64,000 nucleotides of DNA from Actinomadura darangshiensis (GTDB lineage Bacteria > Actinomycetota > Actinomycetes > Streptosporangiales > Streptosporangiaceae): positions 24,040 through 88,039 of the forward strand of contig NZ_SMKY01000004.1 of NCBI RefSeq assembly GCF_004349235.1, read 5' to 3'. Of the stretch, positions 33,853-43,009 are shown piece after piece. The notes below the pieces were generated by a model. It had not been told where the DNA came from and made no database searches. It saw only the letters and a program-made list of their open reading frames with translations. The position numbers and the translations under genes were made by a program. Each line of letters opens with the position of its first letter. Position 1 is the first letter of the stretch.

Positions 33853-35040
33853 GTGAGCGCAGAGTCCAGCAAGCCCGCACTCGACCTGTCCGACGTCGAC
33901 CACCGCGTGGGCCTGCCCGTCGGCGGCGGCCAGCTGCGGGACCCGTGCGGTCCGTCCGACATCCGCCGCTGGGTGATGGCGATGGACTACCCCAACCCGC
34001 TGCACTGGGACGAGGAGTTCGCCCGCGAGGCGGGGTTCGGCGGCATCGTCGCGCCGCAGTCCATCGCGGTGGCCCTGGACTACGGGCACGGGGCGGCGCC
34101 CGCGTGCGTCGGCCACATCCCGGGCAGCCACCTGATCTTCGGCGGCGAGGAATGGTGGTTCTACGGCTGCCCCGTCCGCCCCGGCGACCAGCTGTTCCAG
34201 GAACGGCGCTTCCACGACTACAAGGTGACCGAGACCCGCTTCGCGGGGCCCACGATGTTCTCCCGGGGAGACACCGTCCACACCAACCAGGACGGCGTCC
34301 TGGTGGCGCGCGAGCGCTCGACCGCGATCCGCTACCTCTACGAGGAGGCGCGCAGGCGCGGCATGTACGAGAACCGGCTCGGCGAGACCAGGCGCTGGAC
34401 GGCCGGTGAGCTGACCGAGATCGAGAAGCTGCGGCGGGCATGGCTCGAGTCCGGCCGCGCAGGCGTCTCACCCCGCTTCGAGGAGGTGCGGGTCGGCGAC
34501 CTGCTGCCGCGCCGCGTGATCGGCCCGCACAGCATCGCCTCCTTCACCACCGAGTACCGGGCCTTCCTGTTCAACATCTGGGGCACCTTCCAGTGGGTCG
34601 CTCCCCCGGGCGTCGACGATCCCTGGGTCGACCAGGACCCCGGCTGGGGAGAGGACTTCCGCTTCGACGAGGAGGACGCCCGGATCGACCCGCGCAAGCG
34701 GGACGGCCTGTACGTGGGACCGTCCCGCGGCCACATCGACGCCGAGCGGGCGAGCGAGGTCGGCATGGCGCGCGCCTACGGCTACGGCGCCACGATGGGC
34801 GCGTGGTGCACCGACTACCTCGCCTACTGGGCCGGCAACGACGGCATGGTGCGCCATTCCAAGGCGGACTTCCGCGGGCCGGCGTTCGAGGGCGACGCCA
34901 CGTACTTCGACGCCGAGGTCGTCGACAAGACGGCCGAGTCGCAGTGGGGGGTGCCGCTGGTCCAGGTGCGGCTGCGCCTCACCGACCAGGACGGCGGAGT
35001 TCTGGTGAGCTGCACGGCCGAGGTCGAGCTGCCGTTCTAG
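33853..35040 (+). CDS. MaoC-like / FAS1-type dehydratase-domain protein (double hotdog hydratase)
   Basis: 395 residues from the GTG at 33853, chosen because GGGGAG lies five bases upstream; the frame is open earlier without a site. Two hotdog halves are visible: the N-terminal half with YPNPLHWDEEFAREAGFGGIVAP, which matches the MaoC hydratase motif (NPxHxDxxFA...G), and a C-terminal half from about residue 210. Inferred role: hydration of an enoyl-CoA made by the ACADs. First gene of a four-gene plus-strand operon with a CoA ligase, CaiB relative and amidohydrolase. Confidence 0.85.
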   Translation: MSAESSKPALDLSDVDHRVGLPVGGGQLRDPCGPSDIRRWVMAMDYPNPLHWDEEFAREAGFGGIVAPQSIAVALDYGHGAAPACVGHIPGSHLIFGGEEWWFYGCPVRPGDQLFQERRFHDYKVTETRFAGPTMFSRGDTVHTNQDGVLVARERSTAIRYLYEEARRRGMYENRLGETRRWTAGELTEIEKLRRAWLESGRAGVSPRFEEVRVGDLLPRRVIGPHSIASFTTEYRAFLFNIWGTFQWVAPPGVDDPWVDQDPGWGEDFRFDEEDARIDPRKRDGLYVGPSRGHIDAERASEVGMARAYGYGATMGAWCTDYLAYWAGNDGMVRHSKADFRGPAFEGDATYFDAEVVDKTAESQWGVPLVQVRLRLTDQDGGVLVSCTAEVELPF

Positions 35041-35062
35041 CGCCGCCGGCGGGAGGCAAGCG

Positions 35063-36769
35063 ATGGATGCCGCGACGAACACCGGACCCGGACGGCCCCT
35101 CTCGGTCGTGGCGGGACCGCCGCTGAGCGAGGAGCCGGGGCTCGGCCCGCTCACCCTCCCGGGCTTCCTGCGGGAGGTGACGGAGAGGTACGGCGAACGC
35201 GAGGCGATCGTCCTGCGCGGGCCCGGCGGCGCCGTCCGCTGGACGTACACCGATCTCTGGGAGCGCGCGATCGAGGTCGCCCGCGCGCTGCGCGCGTGCG
35301 GCCTGGGCAAGGACGGCCGTGTCGGCGTCCTGATGACGAACCGGCCCGAATGGATCGCCGCCGTCTTCGGGGTGTCCCTCGCCGGCGGCGTGGCCGTCAC
35401 GCTCAGCACCTTCTCCACGCCGTACGAACTCGACCACCTGCTCCAGGTCTCCTGCGTGTCGGTGCTGCTCTTCGAGCGCACCGTGCTGAAGACGGACTTC
35501 GCCGCCGTGCTGACCGGCCTCGAACCCGGGATCGGCAAGGCGGCACCGGGCGCGCTGCGGTCGGCGCGGTACCCGTACCTGCGCCACCTGGCGGTGATCG
35601 GCGACGCCGCGCCGGGCGGGGCGGTCGACGGCTGGGGCGCGTTCCTGGCGCGCGGCGCCGCGGAGCCGCGCGAAACGGTCGAGGCCGCCGCCGAGGCCAC
35701 CCGTCCCGGCGACCCGGCACTGCTGTTCTTCTCGTCGGGCTCGACCAGCAGACCGAAGGGGATCCTCAGCGCGCACCGGGGCGTCTGCGTCCAGTTGTGG
35801 CGCTTCCGGCGCCTGTACGGATTCGGCCCGGAGGACGGCGTCCGCGGCTGGACGGCCAACGGCTACTTCTGGTCCGGCAACTTCGCCATGTCGCTCGGCT
35901 CGACCCTCGCGGCCGGCGGCGCGCTCGTGCTGCAGCCCACCTTCGCCGCCGCCGAGGCCCTCGACCTCATGCAGGCGGAACGGGTGAACTTCCCGTTCGC
36001 CTGGCCGCACCAGTGGGCACAGCTGGAGGCGGCGCCCAACTGGGCCGGCGCCGACCTGAGCAGCATGCGTTTCGTGGACCGGGCGACCCCGGTCGCGCGC
36101 CACCCCACCGTCACCGCCGTCTGGTACGAGCCCGGCCACGCCTACGGCAACACCGAGACCTTCACCATCAGCACCTGCTATCCGGCCGACACGCCGCCCA
36201 AGGTGCACGCCGGCAGCAGCGGCGTGCCGCTGCCGGGCGTCACGGTGAAGATCGTCGATCCCCTCACCGGCGCCGTCGTGCCGCGCGGCGAGCGGGGCGA
36301 GATCTGCGCCAAGGGCCCCACTCTCATGCTGGGCTACCTCGGCGTCCCGCTCGACCAGACCCTCGACGGCGAGGGCTTCTTCCACACCGGCGACGGCGGC
36401 CGCCTCGACGACGCCGGACGCCTGTACTGGGAGGGTCGGCTCACCGACATCATCAAGACGGGCGGCGCCAACGTCTCACCGCGCGAGGTCGACGAAGCCG
36501 CGTCCGCCCATCCCGGCGTGCGGCTGGCGCACACCGTCGGGGTGCCGCACGAGACGCTCGGCGAAGTCGTGGTCACCTGCGTCGTCCCCCATGACGGCGT
36601 GCTTCTGGAGGCGCGGGACGTCCGCGCGTTCCTCCGGGAACGGCTTGCGAGCTACAAGGTTCCGCGCCACGTCCTGTTCTTCCGCGAGGACGAGATCACC
36701 CTCACTGGGACCGCGAAGATCAAATCCAGTGACCTGCGGGAGCTGGCCGCCGCCAGGATCCAGAGCTGA
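35063..36769 (+). CDS. AMP-dependent acyl-CoA synthetase
   Basis: 568 residues; GGGAGG lies before the ATG. Motifs: LLFFSSGSTSRPKGILSAHR (P-loop), YGNTETFTI, TGDGGRLDDAGRLYWEGR, and the catalytic lysine in TLTGTAKIKSSDL near the C-terminus. It should activate a carboxylate as CoA thioester. Long N-terminal extension of about 30 residues. Twenty-two bases after the MaoC-like gene. It is distinct from the ligase at 21.0-22.6 kb, so the island activates at least two different acids or the same acid at two stages. Confidence 0.93.
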   Translation: MDAATNTGPGRPLSVVAGPPLSEEPGLGPLTLPGFLREVTERYGEREAIVLRGPGGAVRWTYTDLWERAIEVARALRACGLGKDGRVGVLMTNRPEWIAAVFGVSLAGGVAVTLSTFSTPYELDHLLQVSCVSVLLFERTVLKTDFAAVLTGLEPGIGKAAPGALRSARYPYLRHLAVIGDAAPGGAVDGWGAFLARGAAEPRETVEAAAEATRPGDPALLFFSSGSTSRPKGILSAHRGVCVQLWRFRRLYGFGPEDGVRGWTANGYFWSGNFAMSLGSTLAAGGALVLQPTFAAAEALDLMQAERVNFPFAWPHQWAQLEAAPNWAGADLSSMRFVDRATPVARHPTVTAVWYEPGHAYGNTETFTISTCYPADTPPKVHAGSSGVPLPGVTVKIVDPLTGAVVPRGERGEICAKGPTLMLGYLGVPLDQTLDGEGFFHTGDGGRLDDAGRLYWEGRLTDIIKTGGANVSPREVDEAASAHPGVRLAHTVGVPHETLGEVVVTCVVPHDGVLLEARDVRAFLRERLASYKVPRHVLFFREDEITLTGTAKIKSSDLRELAAARIQS

Positions 36770-36794
36770 CGAGGGCGGTGAGTATCGTCGGCCC

Positions 36795-38045
36795 ATGCGG
36801 AACCCGGGGCGGACGAGCGGCACGGCTCCGGAGGCCTGCGCGGCGGCGTGGGCTGCGAGCGGTGTGGTGGAGCTGTCGGGCTGTGCGGACGGCCCGCCCC
36901 TCCTCCCGCCGGGACGGGCGGCGCCGGCCGCCGGGGAGATGGCCGCCCGGTTCGCCGCCGCCACGGGGGCGCCCGCGCTGAACGGCGCCCGCCTGCTGTC
37001 CGAGCGCGCCGCGTTCACCGGTCACCGGCGGCGCGGGCGCGTGTCGCCGGGCGGCGCCTGCCGGCTGCTGCCCGCGGCGGACGGATGGGCTGCGGTGTCG
37101 TGCGCCCGCCCGGACGACCCCGCCCTGCTCGGCGCGCTCGCGGGCGCCGACGCCGGCGACGACCCGTGGCCGGCGGTCGAAGGCTGGCTGCACGCACACA
37201 CGGGCGCGGAGCTGGCCGAACGCGCCGAGCTTCTCGGCGTCGCGGCCGGTCCCGTCCGGGTCTCGCCCGGCGGCGCGCGCGTCCCGGCGCCCGCGTCCTT
37301 GCGTCCGGTGAAGGACGCGCTGGTCGTCGACTTCAGCGCGCTGTGGGCGGGCCCGCTCTGCGCCCACCTTCTCGGACTGGCCGGCGCACGTGTCGTCAAG
37401 GTCGAGACGCCCTCCCGGCCGGACGGCGCCCGCCATGGCGACCCCGGCTTCTACCGGCTCCTGCACGCGGGCCACCGTTCCGTCGTGCTGGACCCGGCGA
37501 CGACGGCGGGCCGCCGGGCCATGGCGGCCCTGGTGGAGGCCGCCGACATCGTCATCGAGGCGTCGCGCCCGCGGGCTCTCGCCCGGTTCGGGCTGGACGC
37601 CGAGGCGGCCGCCGCCGCGGGGACGACGTGGGTCTCGATCACCGCGAACGGTCGCGCCTCCGGCCGCGTCGGGTTCGGCGACGACGTGGCCGCCGGGGCG
37701 GGGCTGGTCTGCCGGGACGCGGATCTGCGCCCGCTATTCTGCGGCGACGCCATCGCGGACCCGCTGACCGGGCTGACCGCCGCCGTCCTGGCCGCCGCCG
37801 CACCGCCGGGGGGCGGCATGCTGTGGGACGTGTCCATGTCCGACGTCGTGGCGGCGACCCTCGACCCGCATCCGCCCGCCGAGAGCGTCCCGGCTCTCGC
37901 CCACGGCGACGGCTGGGCGATCGAGACCGAGCACGGGATCGAGCCCGTTCAGGCCCCGGTTCGCCGCGAGCCGGCCGGCGACGCTCCCGCGATGGGCGCC
38001 GACACGTCCGATGTCCTGCGCGAGCTGGGAATCGCGATCCCGTGA
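36795..38045 (+). CDS. CaiB/BaiF-family CoA-transferase-like protein with N-terminal extension
   Basis: 416 residues. The recognisable CaiB domain starts only at about residue 175 (DALVVDFSALWAGPLCAHLL, ARVVKVETPSRPDGARHG) and keeps the active-site aspartate in IADPLTGLTAA. The first 170 residues are Ala/Gly/Arg-rich and not assignable by eye; the C-terminal CaiB half is short. The ATG at 36795 has no ribosome-binding site but TATCGT ends six bases upstream, so an internal leaderless promoter is possible. It overlaps the amidohydrolase by 4 bases (GTGA). It may act as a CoA-transferase or as a racemase-like relative. Confidence 0.78.
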   Translation: MRNPGRTSGTAPEACAAAWAASGVVELSGCADGPPLLPPGRAAPAAGEMAARFAAATGAPALNGARLLSERAAFTGHRRRGRVSPGGACRLLPAADGWAAVSCARPDDPALLGALAGADAGDDPWPAVEGWLHAHTGAELAERAELLGVAAGPVRVSPGGARVPAPASLRPVKDALVVDFSALWAGPLCAHLLGLAGARVVKVETPSRPDGARHGDPGFYRLLHAGHRSVVLDPATTAGRRAMAALVEAADIVIEASRPRALARFGLDAEAAAAAGTTWVSITANGRASGRVGFGDDVAAGAGLVCRDADLRPLFCGDAIADPLTGLTAAVLAAAAPPGGGMLWDVSMSDVVAATLDPHPPAESVPALAHGDGWAIETEHGIEPVQAPVRREPAGDAPAMGADTSDVLRELGIAIP

Positions 38046-39451
38046 GAACTCCAGTGGAGGCGGCCACGGTCCTGTACCGCGACGCGGAGGTGGACGGTCG
38101 CGGGCGCGGGCATGTCCGCGTCGCCGGCGGCCGGATCGCCGAGGCCGGTCCGCGCCTGGCGCCGGCACGCGGGGAGCGGGTCGTCGAATGCCGCGGCGGC
38201 GCGCTGCTCCCCGGGCTGTGGGATCACCATCTGCATCTGCACGCCCTGTGGGCCTGGAGGCGATCGGTCGTGTGCGGGCCTCCCTCGGTCGAGGGGCGGG
38301 ACGCGCTGGCGGCGGCGCTGCGGGCGGCGGTACCCGACGAGCACGGGTGGGTGCGCGGCGTCGGCTACGTCGAAAGCGTCGCCGGGGATCTGGGCGCGGC
38401 GGAACTCGACGCGCTGCGCGCCGACCGTCCCGTCCGCGTTCAGCACCGCAGCGGCGCGCTCTGGATGCTGAACTCCGCGGCGGCACGGGAGGCGGGCCTG
38501 GCCACCGGCCGCCATCCGGGCATCGAACGCGACGCGGGCGGCGTCCCCACCGGGCGGCTGTGGCGGGCCGACGCCTGGCTCCGGACCCGGCTGCCGGCCG
38601 GGCGTCCGGCCGATCTCGGCGCCATCGGACGCGAGCTGGCCCGGCACGGGATCACCGGGGTCACCGACGCCACGCCCGACCTCACGGCGGAGACGCGGGC
38701 CGCGTTCGCGACGGGGAAACCGCCCGCCCGAGTGCATCTGCTCGGGGTGCCCCTCGACGCACCCGCTCCCGGCGACCCGCTGGTGACCACCGGCCCGTAC
38801 AAGATCGTCCTGGCCGATTCGGGCCTGCCGCCGCTGGACGGCCTGACCGAGCGGATCACGCGCGCCCACGCGTGCGGGCGCGCCGTCGCGGTGCACTGCG
38901 TGACCCGGGAGGCGCTGCTGCTCCTGCTCGCCGCGCTCGACGCGGCCGGGGTCCGCGCCGGGGACCGGGTCGAGCATGCCGCCCTCGTCCCCGGGGAGAC
39001 GATCGGCGAGCTGGCCCGCCTCGGGCTGCGCGTGGTCACCCAGCCCGGCTTCCTCGCCGACCGGGGCGACGACTACCTGCGCGACGTCCCCGCCCGGGAC
39101 CACGGCGACCTCTACCGCTGCCGCAGCCTGGTCGAGTCGGGCGTCCCGGTCGGCCTGTCGAGCGACGCCCCCTACGGGCCGCTCGACCCCTGGCGGGTCA
39201 TCGACGCCGCCGCACGGCGGCGCACGCGGTCCGGTGCGGTGGCCGGAGCGGGCGAGACGATCACCACGCGCGCCGCCCTGCGCTCCTACCTCACCGCCCC
39301 GGACGATCCCGGCGGCCGCGTCCGGCGCGTCCGTCCGGGCGCCCCGGCCGACCTGATGGTGCTGCGCGTGCCGCTCGCGGAGGCGCTGCGCCGTCCGGAC
39401 GCGGGCGCCGTCCGGTGCACCATGGTCGCCGGGTGCCTCACCGGGGACTGA
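38042..39451 (+). CDS. Amidohydrolase family protein (Amidohydro_3/YtcJ-like)
   Basis: 469 residues from a GTG overlapping the previous stop as GTGA. Metal-binding motifs: HHLHLH in GLWDHHLHLHALW near residue 60, VHCVTREALL, RVEHAAL, and the Asp in GLSSDAPYG. It is shorter than typical YtcJ proteins (about 540). Known relatives hydrolyse amides, esters or cyclic ureas. In a catabolic operon it might cleave an ester or cyclic intermediate. Its 3' end overlaps the convergent DoxX gene by 14 bases. Confidence 0.88.
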   Translation: MRTPVEAATVLYRDAEVDGRGRGHVRVAGGRIAEAGPRLAPARGERVVECRGGALLPGLWDHHLHLHALWAWRRSVVCGPPSVEGRDALAAALRAAVPDEHGWVRGVGYVESVAGDLGAAELDALRADRPVRVQHRSGALWMLNSAAAREAGLATGRHPGIERDAGGVPTGRLWRADAWLRTRLPAGRPADLGAIGRELARHGITGVTDATPDLTAETRAAFATGKPPARVHLLGVPLDAPAPGDPLVTTGPYKIVLADSGLPPLDGLTERITRAHACGRAVAVHCVTREALLLLLAALDAAGVRAGDRVEHAALVPGETIGELARLGLRVVTQPGFLADRGDDYLRDVPARDHGDLYRCRSLVESGVPVGLSSDAPYGPLDPWRVIDAAARRRTRSGAVAGAGETITTRAALRSYLTAPDDPGGRVRRVRPGAPADLMVLRVPLAEALRRPDAGAVRCTMVAGCLTGD

Positions 39452-39983
39452 CTGCGTCCTCCGCCGGCTTCCGGGCGGGCCGCCAGAAGACGGCGAGCAG
39501 AAGCGCGGCGCCGATCCCACCGGCCAGCGCGGTGATGGCCAGGCCCGTCCAGCCGGACAGGTCATCGGCGACCCCAAGCCCCCGATCCACCGACACAGCG
39601 CCACCACCCAGGGCGCCGAGCGCGCACGCCACCATGATGATCATCACGACGTACTCATAGCCCTGACCGGGCCGGAAGATGAAGAACCCGTTGCGCAGAT
39701 GCGCGGTGATGAACGCCACCGCCATCGTCCCGACCGCCCCGGCCGCCGCCAGCGGCGTGAGCAGACCCAGCAACAACACCACCCCGGCACCCAGCTCCGT
39801 GCCCGTCGCCATCAACGCGTGCAACCGCCCCGGCCGCAACCCCATCGACTCGAACCAGCCCGCCGTACCCGCGATCCTCCCGCCACCGAACGCATGGTTC
39901 CACCCATGCGCCACCAGCGTGCCGCCCACCGACACCCGAAGGACCAGGGACGCGATGTCGATGCCCGCCGCGTCTGCCGCCAT
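39438..39983 (-). CDS. DoxX-family membrane protein
   Basis: 181 residues with four membrane segments; the DoxX core (VLRVSVGGTLVAHGWNHAF, then GTELGAGVVLLLGLLTP) is clear. DoxX proteins are small quinone-reductase- or redox-linked membrane proteins of uncertain biochemical role. One base separates it from the upstream aldehyde dehydrogenase gene, so the two are co-transcribed. Confidence 0.88.
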   Translation of the reverse strand: MAADAAGIDIASLVLRVSVGGTLVAHGWNHAFGGGRIAGTAGWFESMGLRPGRLHALMATGTELGAGVVLLLGLLTPLAAAGAVGTMAVAFITAHLRNGFFIFRPGQGYEYVVMIIMVACALGALGGGAVSVDRGLGVADDLSGWTGLAITALAGGIGAALLLAVFWRPARKPAEDAVSPR

Positions 39984-39984
39984 T

Positions 39985-41478
39985 TCAGGTGACCACCGTG
40001 GCGAACGCCTTGCGTTCCAGGAACTCCTCCAGGCCGGCGGCTCCCATCTCGCGGCCGATCCCCGACTGCTTGAAGCCGCCGAAGGGGACGTCGGGCGCGA
40101 AGTAGCTGCCGCCGTTGATGCTAAGCGTGCCGGTGCGGATCCGCCGGGCGACGGCGACCGCCCGTTCCTCGTCTGCGCCGTGCACGGCGCCGGAGAGCCC
40201 GTAGGCGGAGTTGTTGGCGATGCGGACGGCGTCGTCCTCGTCGTCGTAGGGGATGACGGCGAGAACGGGTCCGAAGACCTCTTCCTGCGCGATCTCGCTG
40301 TCGGGGTCCACGCCGCTCAGCAGCGTCGGGGTGTAGAAGAACCCGGGATCGACCTTCTCCCCACCCGTCACAAGCTTGGCGCCCGCCTCGACCGCGCGGC
40401 GCACCATCGCGTCCACCTTGTCCCGCTGCCGCTCGCTGATCAGCGGCCCCATGTAGGTCTCGGGCTTGGCGGGGTCGCCGTAGGGGACGCCGGCGAGCTG
40501 GGCGGCGACCCGTTCGACGATCGCGTCGTGGTGGCCGCGCGGCACCAGGAGCCGGGACGTGATCGCGCAGCCCTGCCCGGCGTGCGAGCAGATGGTGAAC
40601 GCCGCCATCATCGCGATCATGTCGAAGTCGGCGTCGGCCAGCACGATCATCGCCGACTTGCCGCCGAGTTCGAGGAAGACCCGCTTCACGGTCTCGCTCG
40701 CGGCGGCCATGATCTGGCGGCCGGTGGCGGTGGACCCGGTGAAGGTGACCACGTCCACGCCGGGATGGGTGGTCAGCGCCTTGCCGACCGCCGCCCCCGC
40801 GGAGGTCAGCACGTTCACCACGCCGGGCGGGATGTCGGTGTGCTCGGCGATCAGCCCGGCCAGCGCCAGCGTCACCAGCGGCGTGTCCGGCGCACCCTTC
40901 AGCACCACCGTGCAACCGGCCGCCAGCGCGGGGGCCAGCTTGGCCAGCGCGAGCTGGTTCGGGTAGTTGTACGCGGTGATCGCGGCGACGACCCCGGCGG
41001 CCTCCTGCTCCACCCACCGGCGGTGCCGCCGCCCGCGGGACTCGATCTCGCCGAGGTCCTCGGTGAAGGAGCGGCCGCGCAGCAGGTCCGCGTAGTAGCG
41101 GACGATCTCCAGCGGCTCGTCGAGCCCGGCGCCGTGCGTCACGATGCGAGGCGCGCCGGTGTCGGCGATCGTCACCTCCCGCAGCTCCTCCTTGTGCTCG
41201 ACCAGCACCCGGTACAGCTGCTCCAGGCACCGGACGCGCAGTGCGGCGTCGGCCGGCCAGGCGGTGGTGTCGAACGCGCGGCGGGCCGCGTCCACGGCGG
41301 CGCCCGCCTGGGCGACCGTGGCGTCGGGCGCGTGCCCGAGGATCTCCCCGGTGGCCGGGTTCACCGACGGGTACGTCCGCTCCCCCGCCACCAGGCGCCC
41401 GCCGATCAGCAGGCGCGCGCCGCCCGCCTCGCCGGCGGACGCCCCCGGCTCCGGTCCGCCGTGCCGCTGGGATCCCAT
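39985..41478 (-). CDS. NAD(P)-dependent aldehyde dehydrogenase
   Basis: 497 residues. LELGGKSAMIV holds the general-base Glu and HAGQGCAITSR the catalytic Cys; FTGSTATG is the cofactor loop. GAGGAGG precedes the ATG. First gene of a unit with doxX, divergent from the P450-SDR-P450-ferredoxin operon. It differs clearly from the aldehyde dehydrogenase at 23.8-25.3 kb, so the two are not a recent duplication. Inferred role: oxidation of an aldehyde made after P450 hydroxylation of a terminal carbon. Confidence 0.93.
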   Translation of the reverse strand: MGSQRHGGPEPGASAGEAGGARLLIGGRLVAGERTYPSVNPATGEILGHAPDATVAQAGAAVDAARRAFDTTAWPADAALRVRCLEQLYRVLVEHKEELREVTIADTGAPRIVTHGAGLDEPLEIVRYYADLLRGRSFTEDLGEIESRGRRHRRWVEQEAAGVVAAITAYNYPNQLALAKLAPALAAGCTVVLKGAPDTPLVTLALAGLIAEHTDIPPGVVNVLTSAGAAVGKALTTHPGVDVVTFTGSTATGRQIMAAASETVKRVFLELGGKSAMIVLADADFDMIAMMAAFTICSHAGQGCAITSRLLVPRGHHDAIVERVAAQLAGVPYGDPAKPETYMGPLISERQRDKVDAMVRRAVEAGAKLVTGGEKVDPGFFYTPTLLSGVDPDSEIAQEEVFGPVLAVIPYDDEDDAVRIANNSAYGLSGAVHGADEERAVAVARRIRTGTLSINGGSYFAPDVPFGGFKQSGIGREMGAAGLEEFLERKAFATVVT

Positions 41479-41495
41479 CCCGCCTCCTCGCGTCT

Positions 41496-41522
41496 GGAAA
41501 CCTCATTCTCTGAGAAGAGAAT
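41496..41522. promoter_or_regulatory. Degenerate operator cluster before the aldehyde dehydrogenase
   Basis: GGAAACCTCATTCTC (41496-41510) matches the GAGAAY-N3-RTTCTC element with two mismatches, and ATTCTC-TGAGAA-GAGAAT (41505-41522) overlaps it as an outward-facing repeat. A similar GGAAAC-N3-CTTCTC element lies at 55399-55413 before the ABC-transporter operon. Probably a weaker site for the same regulator. Confidence 0.35.
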
Positions 41523-41558
41523 ACCTACATCAAGCCCTCTTCCGGTCGGGCAAAGTTT

Positions 41559-41573
41559 GAGAGTATTGTTCTC
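41559..41573. promoter_or_regulatory. Operator of the second regulon before the P450 operon
   Basis: GAGAGTATTGTTCTC, one mismatch to GAGAAY-N3-RTTCTC, lies 60 bases upstream of the P450 GTG start in the 154-base divergent gap. Confidence 0.55.
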
Positions 41574-41632
41574 GAAAATGAAAAGTAAGTTCTGCGACCG
41601 GGACCGCCCGCCGCCCCAGGGAGGACGACGCC

Positions 41633-42985
41633 GTGAGCGTGGACGACGAGGCCCGCAAGACCAAGCGCTACCAGTTCGACCGGCACACCGCCGAGTACCG
41701 CAGGCGGTTCACCGCCATCACCCATGAGCTGCACCGCGAGTGCCCGGTCGCCTGGTCGGACACCTACGACGGGCACTGGGTGGCCTCCGGCGCCGCGGAG
41801 GTGTTCGAGCTGGCCCGGTCGGCCGACAAGCTGTCGAACGACCACGACCTGAAGGGCGAGCGGCGCGGGTACAAGGGCATCACCATCCCGACCGCGGATC
41901 CGCCGCCGGTGGTCCGGGGCGGCTTCCTGGAGATGGACCCGCCCGAGCAGCGCCACTACCGGCAGGCGCTGAACCCCTACCTGTCCCCCGCCGCCGTGAA
42001 CCGCTGGATCCCGTTCGTCGACGAGGTGGTGCGCGCCTGCCTGGACGAGAAGTCCGCGAGCGGGCGCATCGACTTCGTCGACGACCTGGCCAACATCGTG
42101 CCCGCCGTGCTCACCCTGGCGATGCTGGGCGTCCCGGTGGACAGATGGGCGATCTACAGCGAGCCGACCCACGCCTCGGTGTACACGCCGCCGGCCTCAC
42201 CGGAGATGCCCCGCGTCCGCGAGCAGCAAGTGGCCCTGTACGGGGACCTCGCCGCCGAGATGGCCGCGATCCGCGAGCACCCGCGTCCCGGCATGATCGA
42301 CGCGCTGGTCCGCGCCGAGATCAACGGCGCGCGGCCGGACGACCTGGAGCTGCTCGGCGTGCTCGCGCTGGTCATCGGCGGCGGGTTCGACACGACGACG
42401 GCACTGACCGCGCACGCGCTGGAGTGGCTGTCGGAGCACCCGGACGAGCGGGAGCGCCTCTCGCGCGAGCGCGGCACCCTGCTGGACCCGGCCACCGAGG
42501 AGTTCCTGCGCTACTTCACCCCTGCACCCGGGGACGGGCGCACCTTCTCCCAGGACTGCGAGCTCGCCGGAACCAGCTTCAAGGAGGGCGAGCGCATCTG
42601 GCTGTCCTGGGCGATGGCCAACCGGGACCCGTCGGTGTTCGAGGACCCCGACCGGATCGACCTCGCGCGGTCGGGCAACCGGCACCACTCGTTCGGCCTC
42701 GGCATCCACCGCTGCATCGGCTCGAACGTCGCCCGCACCGTGTTCAAGCGCATGCTCGCCCAGGTGCTGGACCGCATGCCCGGCTACCGCTGCGACCCGG
42801 CGGGCACCGTCCACTACGAGACCATCGGCGTCATCCAGGGCATGCGCAACCTGCCCGCGACGTTCGAGCCGCACCCGCCGGCCGGTCCCGGGCTCGCGGA
42901 GACCCTCGCCGTCCTCCAGAAGGCCTGCGACGAGCAGCGGCTCGCCGAACCCGTCACGCGGCGCAAGGCCGCGGCGCGGATCTAG
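41633..42985 (+). CDS. Cytochrome P450
   Basis: 450 residues. Heme loop FGLGIHRCIG with Cys361; I-helix GGGFDTTT, where Asp replaces the usual Glu before the Thr; K-helix EEFLR. An extra C-terminal tail of about 30 residues follows the P450 fold. The GTG start has AGGGAGG about nine bases upstream. It begins a P450-SDR-P450-ferredoxin operon, so the ferredoxin encoded last probably serves both P450s. Substrate unknown; the island context suggests a bulky hydrophobic acid or ketone. Confidence 0.93.
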   Translation: MSVDDEARKTKRYQFDRHTAEYRRRFTAITHELHRECPVAWSDTYDGHWVASGAAEVFELARSADKLSNDHDLKGERRGYKGITIPTADPPPVVRGGFLEMDPPEQRHYRQALNPYLSPAAVNRWIPFVDEVVRACLDEKSASGRIDFVDDLANIVPAVLTLAMLGVPVDRWAIYSEPTHASVYTPPASPEMPRVREQQVALYGDLAAEMAAIREHPRPGMIDALVRAEINGARPDDLELLGVLALVIGGGFDTTTALTAHALEWLSEHPDERERLSRERGTLLDPATEEFLRYFTPAPGDGRTFSQDCELAGTSFKEGERIWLSWAMANRDPSVFEDPDRIDLARSGNRHHSFGLGIHRCIGSNVARTVFKRMLAQVLDRMPGYRCDPAGTVHYETIGVIQGMRNLPATFEPHPPAGPGLAETLAVLQKACDEQRLAEPVTRRKAAARI

Positions 42986-43009
42986 CGGAGAGGCGTGAGT
43001 GGAGCGGGC

